Assembly: GCA_019312665.1 (NCBI GenBank)
Contig: JAFDCZ010000043.1
Span: 1-50,836 of the forward strand
Direction: 5' to 3'
Length of the DNA: 50,836 bases
Origin: Deltaproteobacteria bacterium
GTDB taxonomy: Bacteria; Myxococcota_A; UBA9160; UBA6930
Shown here: positions 16,984-24,487 of the stretch, one piece after another
How positions within the stretch are numbered: the stretch's first letter is position 1
How the letters are laid out: each line of letters begins with the position of its first letter
Translations under genes and position numbers: made by a program
Notes under the pieces: model-generated
Told to the model about the DNA's origin: nothing
Databases searched by the model: none
Seen by the model: the letters and a program-made list of their open reading frames with translations, nothing else

Positions 16984-17765
16984 ACATCCTCGATGAAATC
17001 CTGGCTCACAAACGCAAGGAGCTCGTCGCGGCCCGGGAGCGAACGTCGGACGAAGAAATGGCGCGAGCTGCGAGCGCAGCATCCATACCGGCCCGGGGGT
17101 TTCGCGCTGCCCTGATGGAGGGGCCGAAGCCGCGGATCATCGCGGAGATCAAACGACGCTCGCCTAGCAAGGGAGAGATTCGCGCGGACTTCGACCCCGT
17201 GGAGATCGCGCGGGCCTACACCGCTGCGGGCGCGGCGGCGCTCTCGGTGCTCACGGACGAGCACTATTTTGGCGGAAGCCTCGACATCTTCCGTGCCGTG
17301 CGGGAGGTCACGTCTCTGCCGCTACTGCGCAAGGATTTCGTGATCGATGCGTACCAGATCGACGAAGCCCGGGCGGCCGGCGCCGATGCGGTGCTGCTGA
17401 TCGTGAGTGCGCTCGATCGCTCGGCCCTGGAGGGGCTGAGAGTGCATGCAAGGGAACTCGGAATGGATGTGCTGGTCGAAGTTCATGACGAGGCAGAGCT
17501 GGACGTGGCCGCCTCGATCGGAGCCGACTTGATCGGAGTGAACAACCGGAACTTGCGCCGCTTCGTGACGGATCTCGCCACCACGGAGCGGCTTGCACCG
17601 AAAGTTCCGAGGGATGCTGTGTTGGTCTCCGAGAGCGGTATCTTCGGATCGGAGGACGTGAAGCGGCTCGCTGCTGCAGGGGCCCAGGCCCTGTTGGTCG
17701 GAGAGTCGCTGATGCGAGAAACTGACGTTGGGGCCGCCCTCAAGCGTCTTCGAGGAGCCCAGTGA
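16980..17765 (+). CDS. trpC: Indole-3-glycerol phosphate synthase
   Basis: TrpC closes the indole ring to form indole-3-glycerol phosphate. The 261-residue TIM barrel begins MNILDEILAHKRKELVAARE and shows the active-site strands IIAEIKRRSPSKG, LSVLTDEHYFGGS, LLRKDFVIDAYQIDEARAAGADAVLLI, VEVHDEAELD, GVNNRNLRRF and VSESGIF. The start ATG lies inside the trpD stop, and its own stop overlaps the GTG of trpF. It is not fused to TrpF. Confidence 0.97.
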   Translation: MNILDEILAHKRKELVAARERTSDEEMARAASAASIPARGFRAALMEGPKPRIIAEIKRRSPSKGEIRADFDPVEIARAYTAAGAAALSVLTDEHYFGGSLDIFRAVREVTSLPLLRKDFVIDAYQIDEARAAGADAVLLIVSALDRSALEGLRVHARELGMDVLVEVHDEAELDVAASIGADLIGVNNRNLRRFVTDLATTERLAPKVPRDAVLVSESGIFGSEDVKRLAAAGAQALLVGESLMRETDVGAALKRLRGAQ

Positions 17766-18406
17766 GCGTACGCATCAAGATCTGTGGAATCGTGCAGCCC
17801 GATGACGCGGCAGCGGCAGTGGATGCCGGTGCCGACCTGATCGGCTTGAACTTCGTGGCGGACTCGCCTCGTTGCCTCAGCCTGGATGACGCCGAAGCGA
17901 TTGCCCGCAGGGTCGAAGGGCAGGTCGAGCGGGTAGCGATCTTTCGGGATGCACCCTGGGCGGAGATCGAGCGGGTCACCCGCCGGGTCGATCTGGAGCG
18001 CATCCAGTTCCATGGAGACGAATCCGAGGAAGACATCGAGTTGGTGGACTACCCGGTCATCAAGGCGGTGCGCGGTGCCGACCGCGAAGCGGCGGATCGC
18101 TACCCGGGCGCCTTGCTGCTGCTCGATCACCCGAGCAAGGGTGGCGGAATGGGCGAGGCCTGGAACTGGACGGAGGCCGCCGAGCTGATCGCCGAAGGCG
18201 CCGATCTGATTCTCGCAGGCGGACTCAACCCGGATAACGTTGCTGCCGCGCTTGAAGGCCTGGGCGACTTGCTGCCCTGGGGTGTCGATGTTGCAACGGG
18301 TGTCGAACGAGAGGGAGGCGTGCGCAAGGATGCCGCACGCATGGCCGCCTTCGTTGCGGCCGTTCGCCAGGTGGACATTGTGGAGCACGTCGAGGAAATC
18401 GACTAG
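17762..18406 (+). CDS. trpF: Phosphoribosylanthranilate isomerase
   Basis: TrpF isomerises phosphoribosyl-anthranilate to CdRP, the substrate of TrpC. The 214-residue barrel has the N-terminal VRIKICGIVQPDDAAAAVDAGADLIGLNF with the catalytic Cys, the IQFHGDE strand, LLLLDHPSKGGGMGEAWNW carrying the catalytic Asp, LAGGLNPDNV, and the phosphate site GVDVATGVEREGGVRKD. It starts at GTG 17762 (GTGA overlap with trpC). It is the last trp gene: trpB and trpA do not follow, and an interspersed repeat begins about 25 bases downstream. Confidence 0.96.
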   Translation: MSVRIKICGIVQPDDAAAAVDAGADLIGLNFVADSPRCLSLDDAEAIARRVEGQVERVAIFRDAPWAEIERVTRRVDLERIQFHGDESEEDIELVDYPVIKAVRGADREAADRYPGALLLLDHPSKGGGMGEAWNWTEAAELIAEGADLILAGGLNPDNVAAALEGLGDLLPWGVDVATGVEREGGVRKDAARMAAFVAAVRQVDIVEHVEEID

Positions 18407-18431
18407 CGAGCTACGCCCTCCCTTTGGAAGG

Positions 18432-18650
18432 CCGCTTCGCTTCTCGTGGTGGATCGCGGGGCGGGGGGCGGCCAGCGCTCCATGGCTCGCCAGGGCCTCG
18501 AACGCGCTTGCACCTGGTTTGCCTGGCTCGCAGTGCGAGGGCGCGTACTCTCGGGCCTGGCTCCGCTTCTACTTCCGCGCTGACCGCCCCCCGCCCCGCG
18601 ATTGGCCGCGTAGGCAATTCGGGTGCATTGCCTGGACTGGGCGCAGCTCT
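18432..18650 (-). repeat. Interspersed terminal-inverted-repeat element, copy A
   Basis: A core from about 18453 to 18602 is bounded by near-perfect terminal inverted repeats, ATCGCGGGGCGGGGGGCGG at the left and CCGCCCCCCGCCCCGCGAT at the right. Read as reverse complement, the core and its flanks align to copy B at about 40640-40868, with most bases identical by eye. The homology extends beyond the inverted repeats to a TTGCCT and a CTGCGCCCAG block on one side and to GAGAAGCG on the other. The element fills the gap between the convergent genes trpF and coaE. No transposase is encoded. It may be a MITE-like element, and its structure would fold in RNA from either strand. Confidence 0.85.
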
Positions 18651-18707
18651 GGCGACAGGAGTTGACGCTCGAAAGGGAAGCGGCTGAATGGGAGTCGACT
18701 GACGGTC

Positions 18708-19310
18708 TCAGGTGGTCAGCAAGTGGTAGAGGGCGTTTGTCTGGGCTTCCGTTTCGGTGGGGGGGCCGCTGTTGTCGATGACGTGGTCGGCCAGGGCGCG
18801 CTTTTCCTCGATGGGGAGTTGGGCACGGACCCGTTGGAGGGCATGCTCGGGCGTTGCGCCGTCGCGTTCGATCTGGCGTGAGATCTGTTGCTCCTCTTTG
18901 GCATAGACGAGGATCACGCCGTCGAGGCCATAGGCTGCGGCCCCGCGGCCTTCGAAGAGCAGAGGGATGTCGACGATGACGAGAGGTGCGTTGCTGCGTC
19001 GCTTCGCGTCGATCTGTTTCAGGAGTTCCGCCACGATCGGCGGACCGGTGATGAGGCCGAGGCGCGTACGGGCTTCGGGATCGGCGAATACTTTCTTGCC
19101 CAGCCGTTTGCGGTCGAGGCTGCCGTCCGCGAGAAGCATGTCGTCGCCGAAGGCCTTTGCGATCTCGGCCAGCATCGGCATGCCAGGCGCCTGCAACTGG
19201 CGCACGATGGCGTCCGCATCGACCAGTTCGGCTCCGCGCTCGGTGAGCAGACGAGCGACGGTGCTCTTCCCCGTGCCGATGCCCCCGGTCAAGCCCACCA
19301 CCCGTGCCAT
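18708..19310 (-). CDS. coaE: Dephospho-CoA kinase
   Basis: CoaE phosphorylates the ribose 3-prime hydroxyl of dephospho-CoA, the last step of coenzyme A synthesis. The 200-residue P-loop kinase has Walker A in VGLTGGIGTGKSTVARLL at the N-terminus, the DADAIVRQL substrate-binding motif, and VIVDIPLLFEG, with the lid region RQIERDGATPEHALQRVRAQ. Length and motif spacing are typical. It lies 40 bases downstream of the diguanylate cyclase gene on the same strand and converges with trpF across the repeat. Confidence 0.96.
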   Translation of the reverse strand: MARVVGLTGGIGTGKSTVARLLTERGAELVDADAIVRQLQAPGMPMLAEIAKAFGDDMLLADGSLDRKRLGKKVFADPEARTRLGLITGPPIVAELLKQIDAKRRSNAPLVIVDIPLLFEGRGAAAYGLDGVILVYAKEEQQISRQIERDGATPEHALQRVRAQLPIEEKRALADHVIDNSGPPTETEAQTNALYHLLTT

Positions 19311-19350
19311 CGCCGCAGCATGACACGGGATGGGCCGGCCGTCAGATCTC

Positions 19351-20889
19351 TCAGCCTCTTCCGGCCGTGGGATCTCTGGGGCTGGAAGCCGGGTCCTCGT
19401 AGACCATCACGCAGTTCTTGCCCTCGGCCTTGGCCTGATAGAGCGCCTCATCGGCGCCTTGGAAGAAATCCTTCCGATTGCCGGAGAACGTGTTGACGCC
19501 AATCGAGATCGTCATCTTCGTCAAGCGCATCGTATCGTCGAGGATGAAAGATGCTGACGCGACGCCATGCCGGACCTTCTCGGCCAACAAGGTGGCTCCG
19601 GGCTTGTCCGTGTTGGGCGCGAGCACGACGAATTCCTCGCCGCCGTAGCGCGCGATCAGATCCGCCTCCCGGACGTTGTCGTTCAGGATCTCGGCCAGGC
19701 GAACGAGCAGCTCATCGCCGGCGGCATGGCCCAGCTGATCGTTCAAGCGTTTGAAGTCGTCGATGTCGATCACCAGGATCGACAGCGGCTCACCGCTGCG
19801 GGCGGTGCGTTTGATCTCTCGTGTCAAGAAATCCTGGAAGAAGCGGTGGTTGTGCAGCTTCGTGAGGCCGTCGGTGATCGAGAGCTGCCCGAGTACCTCG
19901 TTCGCAGCCTGGAGCTCGTCGTTCTGTTGCTGCAAGCGTTCGTTCGCCTGGACGATGTCCGAGCGTTGGCGCTGGAGTTCCTCGGCCATCTCGTTGAAGG
20001 TGCGTGTCAGCAGCGCCAGCTCGTCCTCTGTCGGGATCGGGAGGATCTTCACATCGAGCTGGCCCTCGGAAATCCGGCGCGCACCCTCCGACAGGGCGTG
20101 GATCGGTCCGACCGCGGTGCGGGTGACCCGGCGTGCAAGAAACGCGAAGGCAAAGAGCAGGGCCGCGTTCGCGCCTGCCACCCGACGGAGAACCGAGAGC
20201 ACCGGCTCGAAGGCTACCCCGAAGGGGATTTCGAGGATCAGCCGCCCACCGATCGGCGCGACCCCTCGGGTCACGCCGACGACCAGCTCGCCAGAGCGAT
20301 TGCGGTAGGGGACGGGCTCGTCCACCCAGCCACCGGGGGGCGCGCCCAGGCTGTCGGGGAGCGGAAGGTCCGGCAGGAGCCGCAAGCGCCAGGGCCCCGC
20401 GCCGGGGAGGCCAAGGATTTCGGCGCGGAAAGGATCGGAGAGCCAACCCACGAAATCCTTCCCCCGGTGATTCACGACCACCCCTAGCTGGGGCACGGGA
20501 GTGCCGGTCTGCCAGAGCACGCGGGGGTGGGGCAGTCTCTCTCGATCGGGCTTCTCGGCGTCTTTGGCTTCGGCCTCCGATACGGGCTCTACGGCTCGAA
20601 ACGAAGGCTCCAGTGCCGCCGATCCCTCTGGGTCTTTCAGGCGGGCTTCGAGATTCGCATGAGCGAGGCGGATGCCGTCATGCAGCAGTTGTTCTGCCTG
20701 GTCCAGGTGGATGGGTGCGGCCACGGCCATTTCCCGCTGCAGGAAACGGTAGGTCGTGTGGACTGCCACCCCGGAGACCACCACCGCGCTCAGCACCACT
20801 CCGCCAAGAACGATGAACAGGAGCCGGCCCGCCAGGCTACTGGTGGACCACCTCCCTGAAGGGAAGGACTGGGCTTCGGGTTCGCGCAT
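19351..20889 (-). CDS. Membrane-bound diguanylate cyclase with HAMP domain
   Basis: The enzyme makes cyclic di-GMP from GTP in response to an extracytoplasmic signal. The 512-residue protein has a first membrane span near residues 20-46 (LLFIVLGGVVLSAVVVSGVAV), a periplasmic region of about 180 residues and a second span near 240. A HAMP domain (PIHALSEGARRISEGQL to LLTRTFNEMAEEL), a coiled linker and the GGDEF domain follow. The active loop is intact as RYGGEEF. A product-inhibition I-site RxxD (READ) lies exactly five residues upstream. ATG 20889 was chosen because the first span follows after a short cytoplasmic N-terminus; the track start at 21270 runs into the pheA region. The stimulus is unknown. 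Confidence 0.93.
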   Translation of the reverse strand: MREPEAQSFPSGRWSTSSLAGRLLFIVLGGVVLSAVVVSGVAVHTTYRFLQREMAVAAPIHLDQAEQLLHDGIRLAHANLEARLKDPEGSAALEPSFRAVEPVSEAEAKDAEKPDRERLPHPRVLWQTGTPVPQLGVVVNHRGKDFVGWLSDPFRAEILGLPGAGPWRLRLLPDLPLPDSLGAPPGGWVDEPVPYRNRSGELVVGVTRGVAPIGGRLILEIPFGVAFEPVLSVLRRVAGANAALLFAFAFLARRVTRTAVGPIHALSEGARRISEGQLDVKILPIPTEDELALLTRTFNEMAEELQRQRSDIVQANERLQQQNDELQAANEVLGQLSITDGLTKLHNHRFFQDFLTREIKRTARSGEPLSILVIDIDDFKRLNDQLGHAAGDELLVRLAEILNDNVREADLIARYGGEEFVVLAPNTDKPGATLLAEKVRHGVASASFILDDTMRLTKMTISIGVNTFSGNRKDFFQGADEALYQAKAEGKNCVMVYEDPASSPRDPTAGRG

Positions 20890-21247
20890 GATTCCTCGCA
20901 CCCGAAATCGGTCGAACGCCCTACGTCCTTGACCGGGAAGCCAGAAAAAGACTGGAAATTCAACCAGTTGGAGGATTTTCGGGCGTCGCTCGGGGAAAGC
21001 TGACCCGGTATTCCGGTAACTCCCCGAAAGCGCGAGGGATTTCGACATTTCGGTTTGACCGGCCTCGGGCCCTCGGATATATTGCGCCTGTCTTTTCGAG
21101 GGGTTACGCGCGTTCGCGCCCATCGCCGTGGCCGGCGGGTCGGTCCATGGTTCTACCCTTGATCCGGCTCGAATGCGGATCTGGGTTTGGATCAGGATCC
21201 GACCGGGGACGTGGTTTGGGAGCGAGCGCATCGAACGCGAGATTCGC
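20890..21247. other. Divergent intergenic region between the diguanylate cyclase and pheA
   Basis: This 358-base gap holds no gene. It contains the promoter listed separately and a leader of about 155 bases before pheA. A GATCCG-GCTCGAATG-CGGATC inverted repeat lies at roughly 21161-21181. A tryptophan-rich in-frame stretch upstream of pheA is discussed under rejected items. No riboswitch I recognise is present. Confidence 0.55.
21055..21083 (+). promoter_or_regulatory. Sigma70-like promoter upstream of pheA
   Basis: TTGACC and TATATT are separated by exactly 17 bases, five of six and five of six matches to the -35 and -10 consensus in an otherwise GC-rich context. It points toward pheA and would give a 5-prime leader of about 155 bases. 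It probably drives pheA-hisC-tyrA and perhaps rpsA onward. Confidence 0.7.
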
Positions 21248-22447
21248 ATGAGCGATCCCGGCTCCCGCACGCCCGCGGCCGCACCTGCCGCAGGGGCTTC
21301 TGATTCGTCTTTCGAGACGGAGCTTGGAGAGCTGCGCCATGAAATCGACGCCGTGGATACGCGTATCCTCGAAGAGTTGAACCGCCGGGCCGAGTTCGTG
21401 CTGCGCGTGGGTCAGCTCAAACAGAATCGAAGCGCCGGGGTCTACAGCGCTGCCCGCGAGCGGGATCTGACGGACACGCTCGTAGCCGCCAATCCAGGGC
21501 CTTTCCCTGACGCCGGCGTGAGGCCGGTCTTTCGGGAGATCGTCTCGGCTACGCGCTCGCTCGAATCTCGGGTGCGCATCGCCTACCTGGGGCCGCCGGG
21601 CACGTTTTCCCATCTGGCGGCTCGGGACACGTTCGGGGCCCACGCGGAGTACGTCGCCGCCGCCAGCCTGGGTGAGGTCTTCGCCATCGTCGAGCGCGGC
21701 GAGGCGGAGCATGGGATCGTCCCGGTCGAGAACACGACCGAAGGCGTCGTCACGCCAACCCTCGATGCGCTTCTCGCCTCGGAGCTCGCGATCTCCGGGG
21801 AGAGCCTGCTGCGCATCTCCCACCACTTGATGTCTTCCTCCGGCCAGCTGGCGGATGTGCGGCGGGTGGCGAGCCATCCCCAGCCTCTCGCCCAATGCCG
21901 GATCTGGCTGGATCGCCATCTGCCCGGCCTGGAGCGGATCGAGATGCCCAGCACGTCGGCCGCGGCCGAGCTGGCGACGCGTGAGGCGGATGTCGCTGCG
22001 ATCGGAAGCTCGTTGGTCGCCGAGCTATGCGGGCTCGAGATCTTGGCCGGTTCGATCGAGGACCAGAGAGACAACACGACGCGCTTTCTGGTCATTGGAG
22101 GCGATCCGCCCCCGCCGAGTGGGCACGATCTGACCTCGGTGGCGTACACCGTTCGCAAGGGCGAGTCCGGTGCGCTTCACAAGCTTCTCAAGCCGTTCTC
22201 GGATCACGGCGTCAATCTCGCCAGCATCCAGGCGCGCCCGCTGAAGGGCACGCCGTGGGAGTACGTCTTCTTCATCGATCTCGAAGGGCACCTGAAGCAG
22301 CCCGAAGTGCGCGCTGGCTTCGAAGCCGCGGCGGCCTTCTCCAATTCCCATCGGGTGCTCGGCTCTTTCCCGCGCGCGACCGAAGCACGCAATCCCTCCC
22401 GGCCTTCGGTAGGTGCGCCGATCAAAGTGGACAGGGCTGATTCGTGA
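21248..22447 (+). CDS. pheA: Bifunctional chorismate mutase/prephenate dehydratase
   Basis: PheA converts chorismate to prephenate and then to phenylpyruvate for phenylalanine synthesis. The 399-residue protein has an AroQ-type chorismate mutase domain near residues 28-115 (ELGELRHEIDAVDTRILEELNRRAE), a prephenate dehydratase domain from IAYLGPPGTFSHLAA to NTTRFLVI with the catalytic TRF motif, and a C-terminal ACT domain. The ACT GALH motif is present, but the usual ESRP phenylalanine-binding motif reads QARP. ATG 21248 was chosen over GTG 21128 because the intervening stretch has no family homology. The stop overlaps hisC as GTGA. Confidence 0.95.
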   Translation: MSDPGSRTPAAAPAAGASDSSFETELGELRHEIDAVDTRILEELNRRAEFVLRVGQLKQNRSAGVYSAARERDLTDTLVAANPGPFPDAGVRPVFREIVSATRSLESRVRIAYLGPPGTFSHLAARDTFGAHAEYVAAASLGEVFAIVERGEAEHGIVPVENTTEGVVTPTLDALLASELAISGESLLRISHHLMSSSGQLADVRRVASHPQPLAQCRIWLDRHLPGLERIEMPSTSAAAELATREADVAAIGSSLVAELCGLEILAGSIEDQRDNTTRFLVIGGDPPPPSGHDLTSVAYTVRKGESGALHKLLKPFSDHGVNLASIQARPLKGTPWEYVFFIDLEGHLKQPEVRAGFEAAAAFSNSHRVLGSFPRATEARNPSRPSVGAPIKVDRADS

Positions 22448-23541
22448 GCCTGGCGGAACGCGTTAAGCCGCATATTGCGAGCCTCGAGCCGTATCAACCG
22501 GGCAAGCCGATCGAGGTGCTGGAGCGCGAGCTCGGAATTCCGAACGCGGCGAAGCTGGCTTCGAACGAGAACCCTTTGGGGCCCTCGCCGAAGGCGGTGA
22601 AGGCCATCCAACAGGCGGCGCAGGGCATGCATCGCTATCCGGATGGTGCGAGCTACCAGCTGCGGAATGCGCTGGCCGAGCGGCTCGAAGTCTCGCCTGC
22701 CCAGCTGGTCTTCGGTTCCGGTTCGTCCGAGGTGCTCGAGCTGTTGGCGAAGGCCTTCATCAGTCCGGGCGACGAGGTCGTGTTCGCGTGGCCGTCGTTC
22801 TCGATGTATCCGATCGTCACCCAGGGCATGGGCGGAACGCCGGTCCAGGTTCCGCTCGACGCGGATCTCGTGCACGATCTCCCGGCGATGACCGATGCTG
22901 TCACCGAGCGCACCCGGGTGGTGATCGTCTGCAATCCGAACAATCCCACCGGTACGAGTGTCGGCGCAGCCGCCTTCGATCGCTTCGTCGAGAGCCTGCC
23001 CGACGATGTGGTGCTCGTGGTGGATGAGGCTTACGTCGAGTACGCGCGCCGCGCTGATCTTCCGGATGCCCTGGGCTGGGTGGCGCGGCGCCCTGGCACG
23101 CTGGTGACGCGGACCTTCTCGAAGCTCTACGGCCTGGCAGGCGTACGGGTGGGGTACGGCATCGCGGATCCGGAGCTTGCCGGCTATCTGGAACGCGCGC
23201 GGCACCCGTTCAACTTGAATCTTCTGGCGGGAGCGGCGGCGCTTGCCGCCCTGGATGATATTGAGCACGTCGAGGCGACCCGCCGCGCGAATGCCGAAGG
23301 CGGCGAGCAGCTGACCCAGGGCCTCGAGGCTCTCGGGTTCAGGGTCTGGCCCACCGATGCGAATTTTCTGCTGGCGGAGTTGGGCGAGGACGCCTACGAC
23401 AAGCTCCTTCACCAGGGCGTGATCGTTCGGCCCATGGGCGGTTTCGGCCTGGTCGGATGCGTGCGGATCTCGATCGGGACCGCCGAGGAGAACGAGAAGC
23501 TGATCAAGGCCGTCGAGACATGGAGAGGGTCGAAAGCGTGA
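22444..23541 (+). CDS. hisC: Histidinol-phosphate/aromatic aminotransferase
   Basis: The 365-residue PLP-dependent class I/II aminotransferase belongs to the HisC family. It shows ASNENPLGPSPKAVKAI at the substrate end, VVIVCNPNNPTGT, VVDEAYVEY, and the lysine motif TRTFSKLYGLAGVRVGYGI. It transfers an amino group to imidazole-acetol phosphate. Placed between pheA and tyrA, it very likely also aminates phenylpyruvate or hydroxyphenylpyruvate, a known dual role for HisC enzymes in such clusters; that is inference from context. It starts at GTG 22444, overlapping the pheA stop, and its stop overlaps the tyrA start. Confidence 0.93.
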   Translation: MSLAERVKPHIASLEPYQPGKPIEVLERELGIPNAAKLASNENPLGPSPKAVKAIQQAAQGMHRYPDGASYQLRNALAERLEVSPAQLVFGSGSSEVLELLAKAFISPGDEVVFAWPSFSMYPIVTQGMGGTPVQVPLDADLVHDLPAMTDAVTERTRVVIVCNPNNPTGTSVGAAAFDRFVESLPDDVVLVVDEAYVEYARRADLPDALGWVARRPGTLVTRTFSKLYGLAGVRVGYGIADPELAGYLERARHPFNLNLLAGAAALAALDDIEHVEATRRANAEGGEQLTQGLEALGFRVWPTDANFLLAELGEDAYDKLLHQGVIVRPMGGFGLVGCVRISIGTAEENEKLIKAVETWRGSKA

Positions 23542-24473
23542 GCGATTTCGAAACCCTCGCCGTCGTTGGCCTCGGGCTCCTGGGTGGCTCGGTCGCCGGC
23601 GCTGCCCGCCAGCGCCGCAGTGTGTCGCGGGTCGTCGGGATCAGCCGACGGCCTGAGATGGCGACGCGCGCTGTCGAGTGCGGCTTCTGTGACGAGGCCG
23701 GCACCGATCTGGCAGCCGGCGTTCGGGAAGCGGATCTGGTGGTTCTTGCAACGCCGGTCTTTGCCATGGAAGAAACCCTGCGCACCGTCGGGCCCCATCT
23801 TTCCCCGGGTTGCCTGGTGACGGACGTGGGTAGCGTCAAAGGGATCCTGGCCGATACGCTACCGGGCTTGCTTCCGCCGGGTGTACGCTATGTAGGCTCG
23901 CACCCGATGGCGGGAAGCCACGCGAGCGGGCTGGCTTTCGCGCGGGCCGATCTCTTCGAGGGCGCTGCGTGTGTGGTAACACCCCGTGGCCCGGACGACG
24001 AATCCGCTGCGGATCGGCTCGCCGCGTTCTGGTCCGAGCTGGGTGCAAGGGTCGAGCGGCGGGAGCCTGCATGCCATGATGACGAAGTGGCATGGGTCAG
24101 CCACCTCCCGCATATCGTGGCCTTTGCCTACGCAAGAGCGCTCGAAGCTGCGGGCCCGTCAGCGGCTGCGCTGAAGGGTGCCGGCTTTCGCGATTTCACG
24201 CGGGTCGCACGCAGCGAGCCCGAGATGTGGGCCGATATCCTGGTGACCAACCGCAAGGCGCTGGTCGCGCCCCTCGAAGAGGCAGGCCGCCGGTTGGCCG
24301 AGCTTGCCCGAAGAATCGAAGCCGGAGATCTGGAAGCAGTCTCCGCAGAGTTGTCTGCTGCCCGTGATCTGCTCGCCCGTAGCGAGTGGAAGACGGACGG
24401 CGACGAAACCGCCCGATCCGGGGGCGAAATCCCGGAAATTCAGGCTGCCCCAGTGGCGGCCACCAAGGAGTGA
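23538..24473 (+). CDS. tyrA: Prephenate dehydrogenase
   Basis: TyrA oxidatively decarboxylates prephenate to 4-hydroxyphenylpyruvate in tyrosine synthesis. The 311-residue protein has an N-terminal NAD(P)-binding fold (TLAVVGLGLLGGSVAGAARQ), VVLATPVFAMEETL, TDVGSVKG, and the substrate motif YVGSHPMAGSHASG. The helical C-terminal dimer domain has WVSHLPHIVAFAYA. GTG 23538 was chosen because it overlaps the hisC stop and GAGAGGG lies at normal distance; ATG 23520 in frame is an alternative. No ACT or EPSP synthase domain is fused. The next gene is rpsA; the aroA and cmk genes often found here are absent. Confidence 0.94.
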   Translation: MSDFETLAVVGLGLLGGSVAGAARQRRSVSRVVGISRRPEMATRAVECGFCDEAGTDLAAGVREADLVVLATPVFAMEETLRTVGPHLSPGCLVTDVGSVKGILADTLPGLLPPGVRYVGSHPMAGSHASGLAFARADLFEGAACVVTPRGPDDESAADRLAAFWSELGARVERREPACHDDEVAWVSHLPHIVAFAYARALEAAGPSAAALKGAGFRDFTRVARSEPEMWADILVTNRKALVAPLEEAGRRLAELARRIEAGDLEAVSAELSAARDLLARSEWKTDGDETARSGGEIPEIQAAPVAATKE

Positions 24474-24487
24474 AGACACTTCACATG
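24465..24487 (+). promoter_or_regulatory. rpsA ribosome-binding site with hairpin between SD and start codon
   Basis: AAGGAG at 24465-24470 lies 14 bases before the rpsA ATG at 24485, too far for an ordinary site. The bases between form a perfect hairpin, GTGAAG-ACA-CTTCAC (24470-24484), ending directly at the ATG. Folding would bring the SD next to the start or compete with ribosome binding. The SD also overlaps the tyrA stop. Confidence 0.6.

Noticed and set aside
18411-18617. 68-residue ORF (IAGRGAVSAEV...) as a real protein, with a related reading in 40443-41555
   Set aside because: Both readings are translations of the TIR-bounded repeat. There is no start signal, the reading breaks up near the right inverted repeat, and several frames are equally open because of the GC content.
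21173-21247. Tryptophan-rich stretch (MRIWVWIRIRPGTWFG) upstream of pheA as an attenuation leader peptide
   Set aside because: It is in frame with pheA and has no stop codon before it, so it cannot be a separate leader peptide. It has no ribosome-binding site, and the amino acid is not the one expected for pheA.
20890-21270. N-terminal extension of the diguanylate cyclase to 21270
   Set aside because: The extra 127 residues run through the pheA promoter and leader and have no domain character; ATG 20889 leads directly into the first membrane helix.
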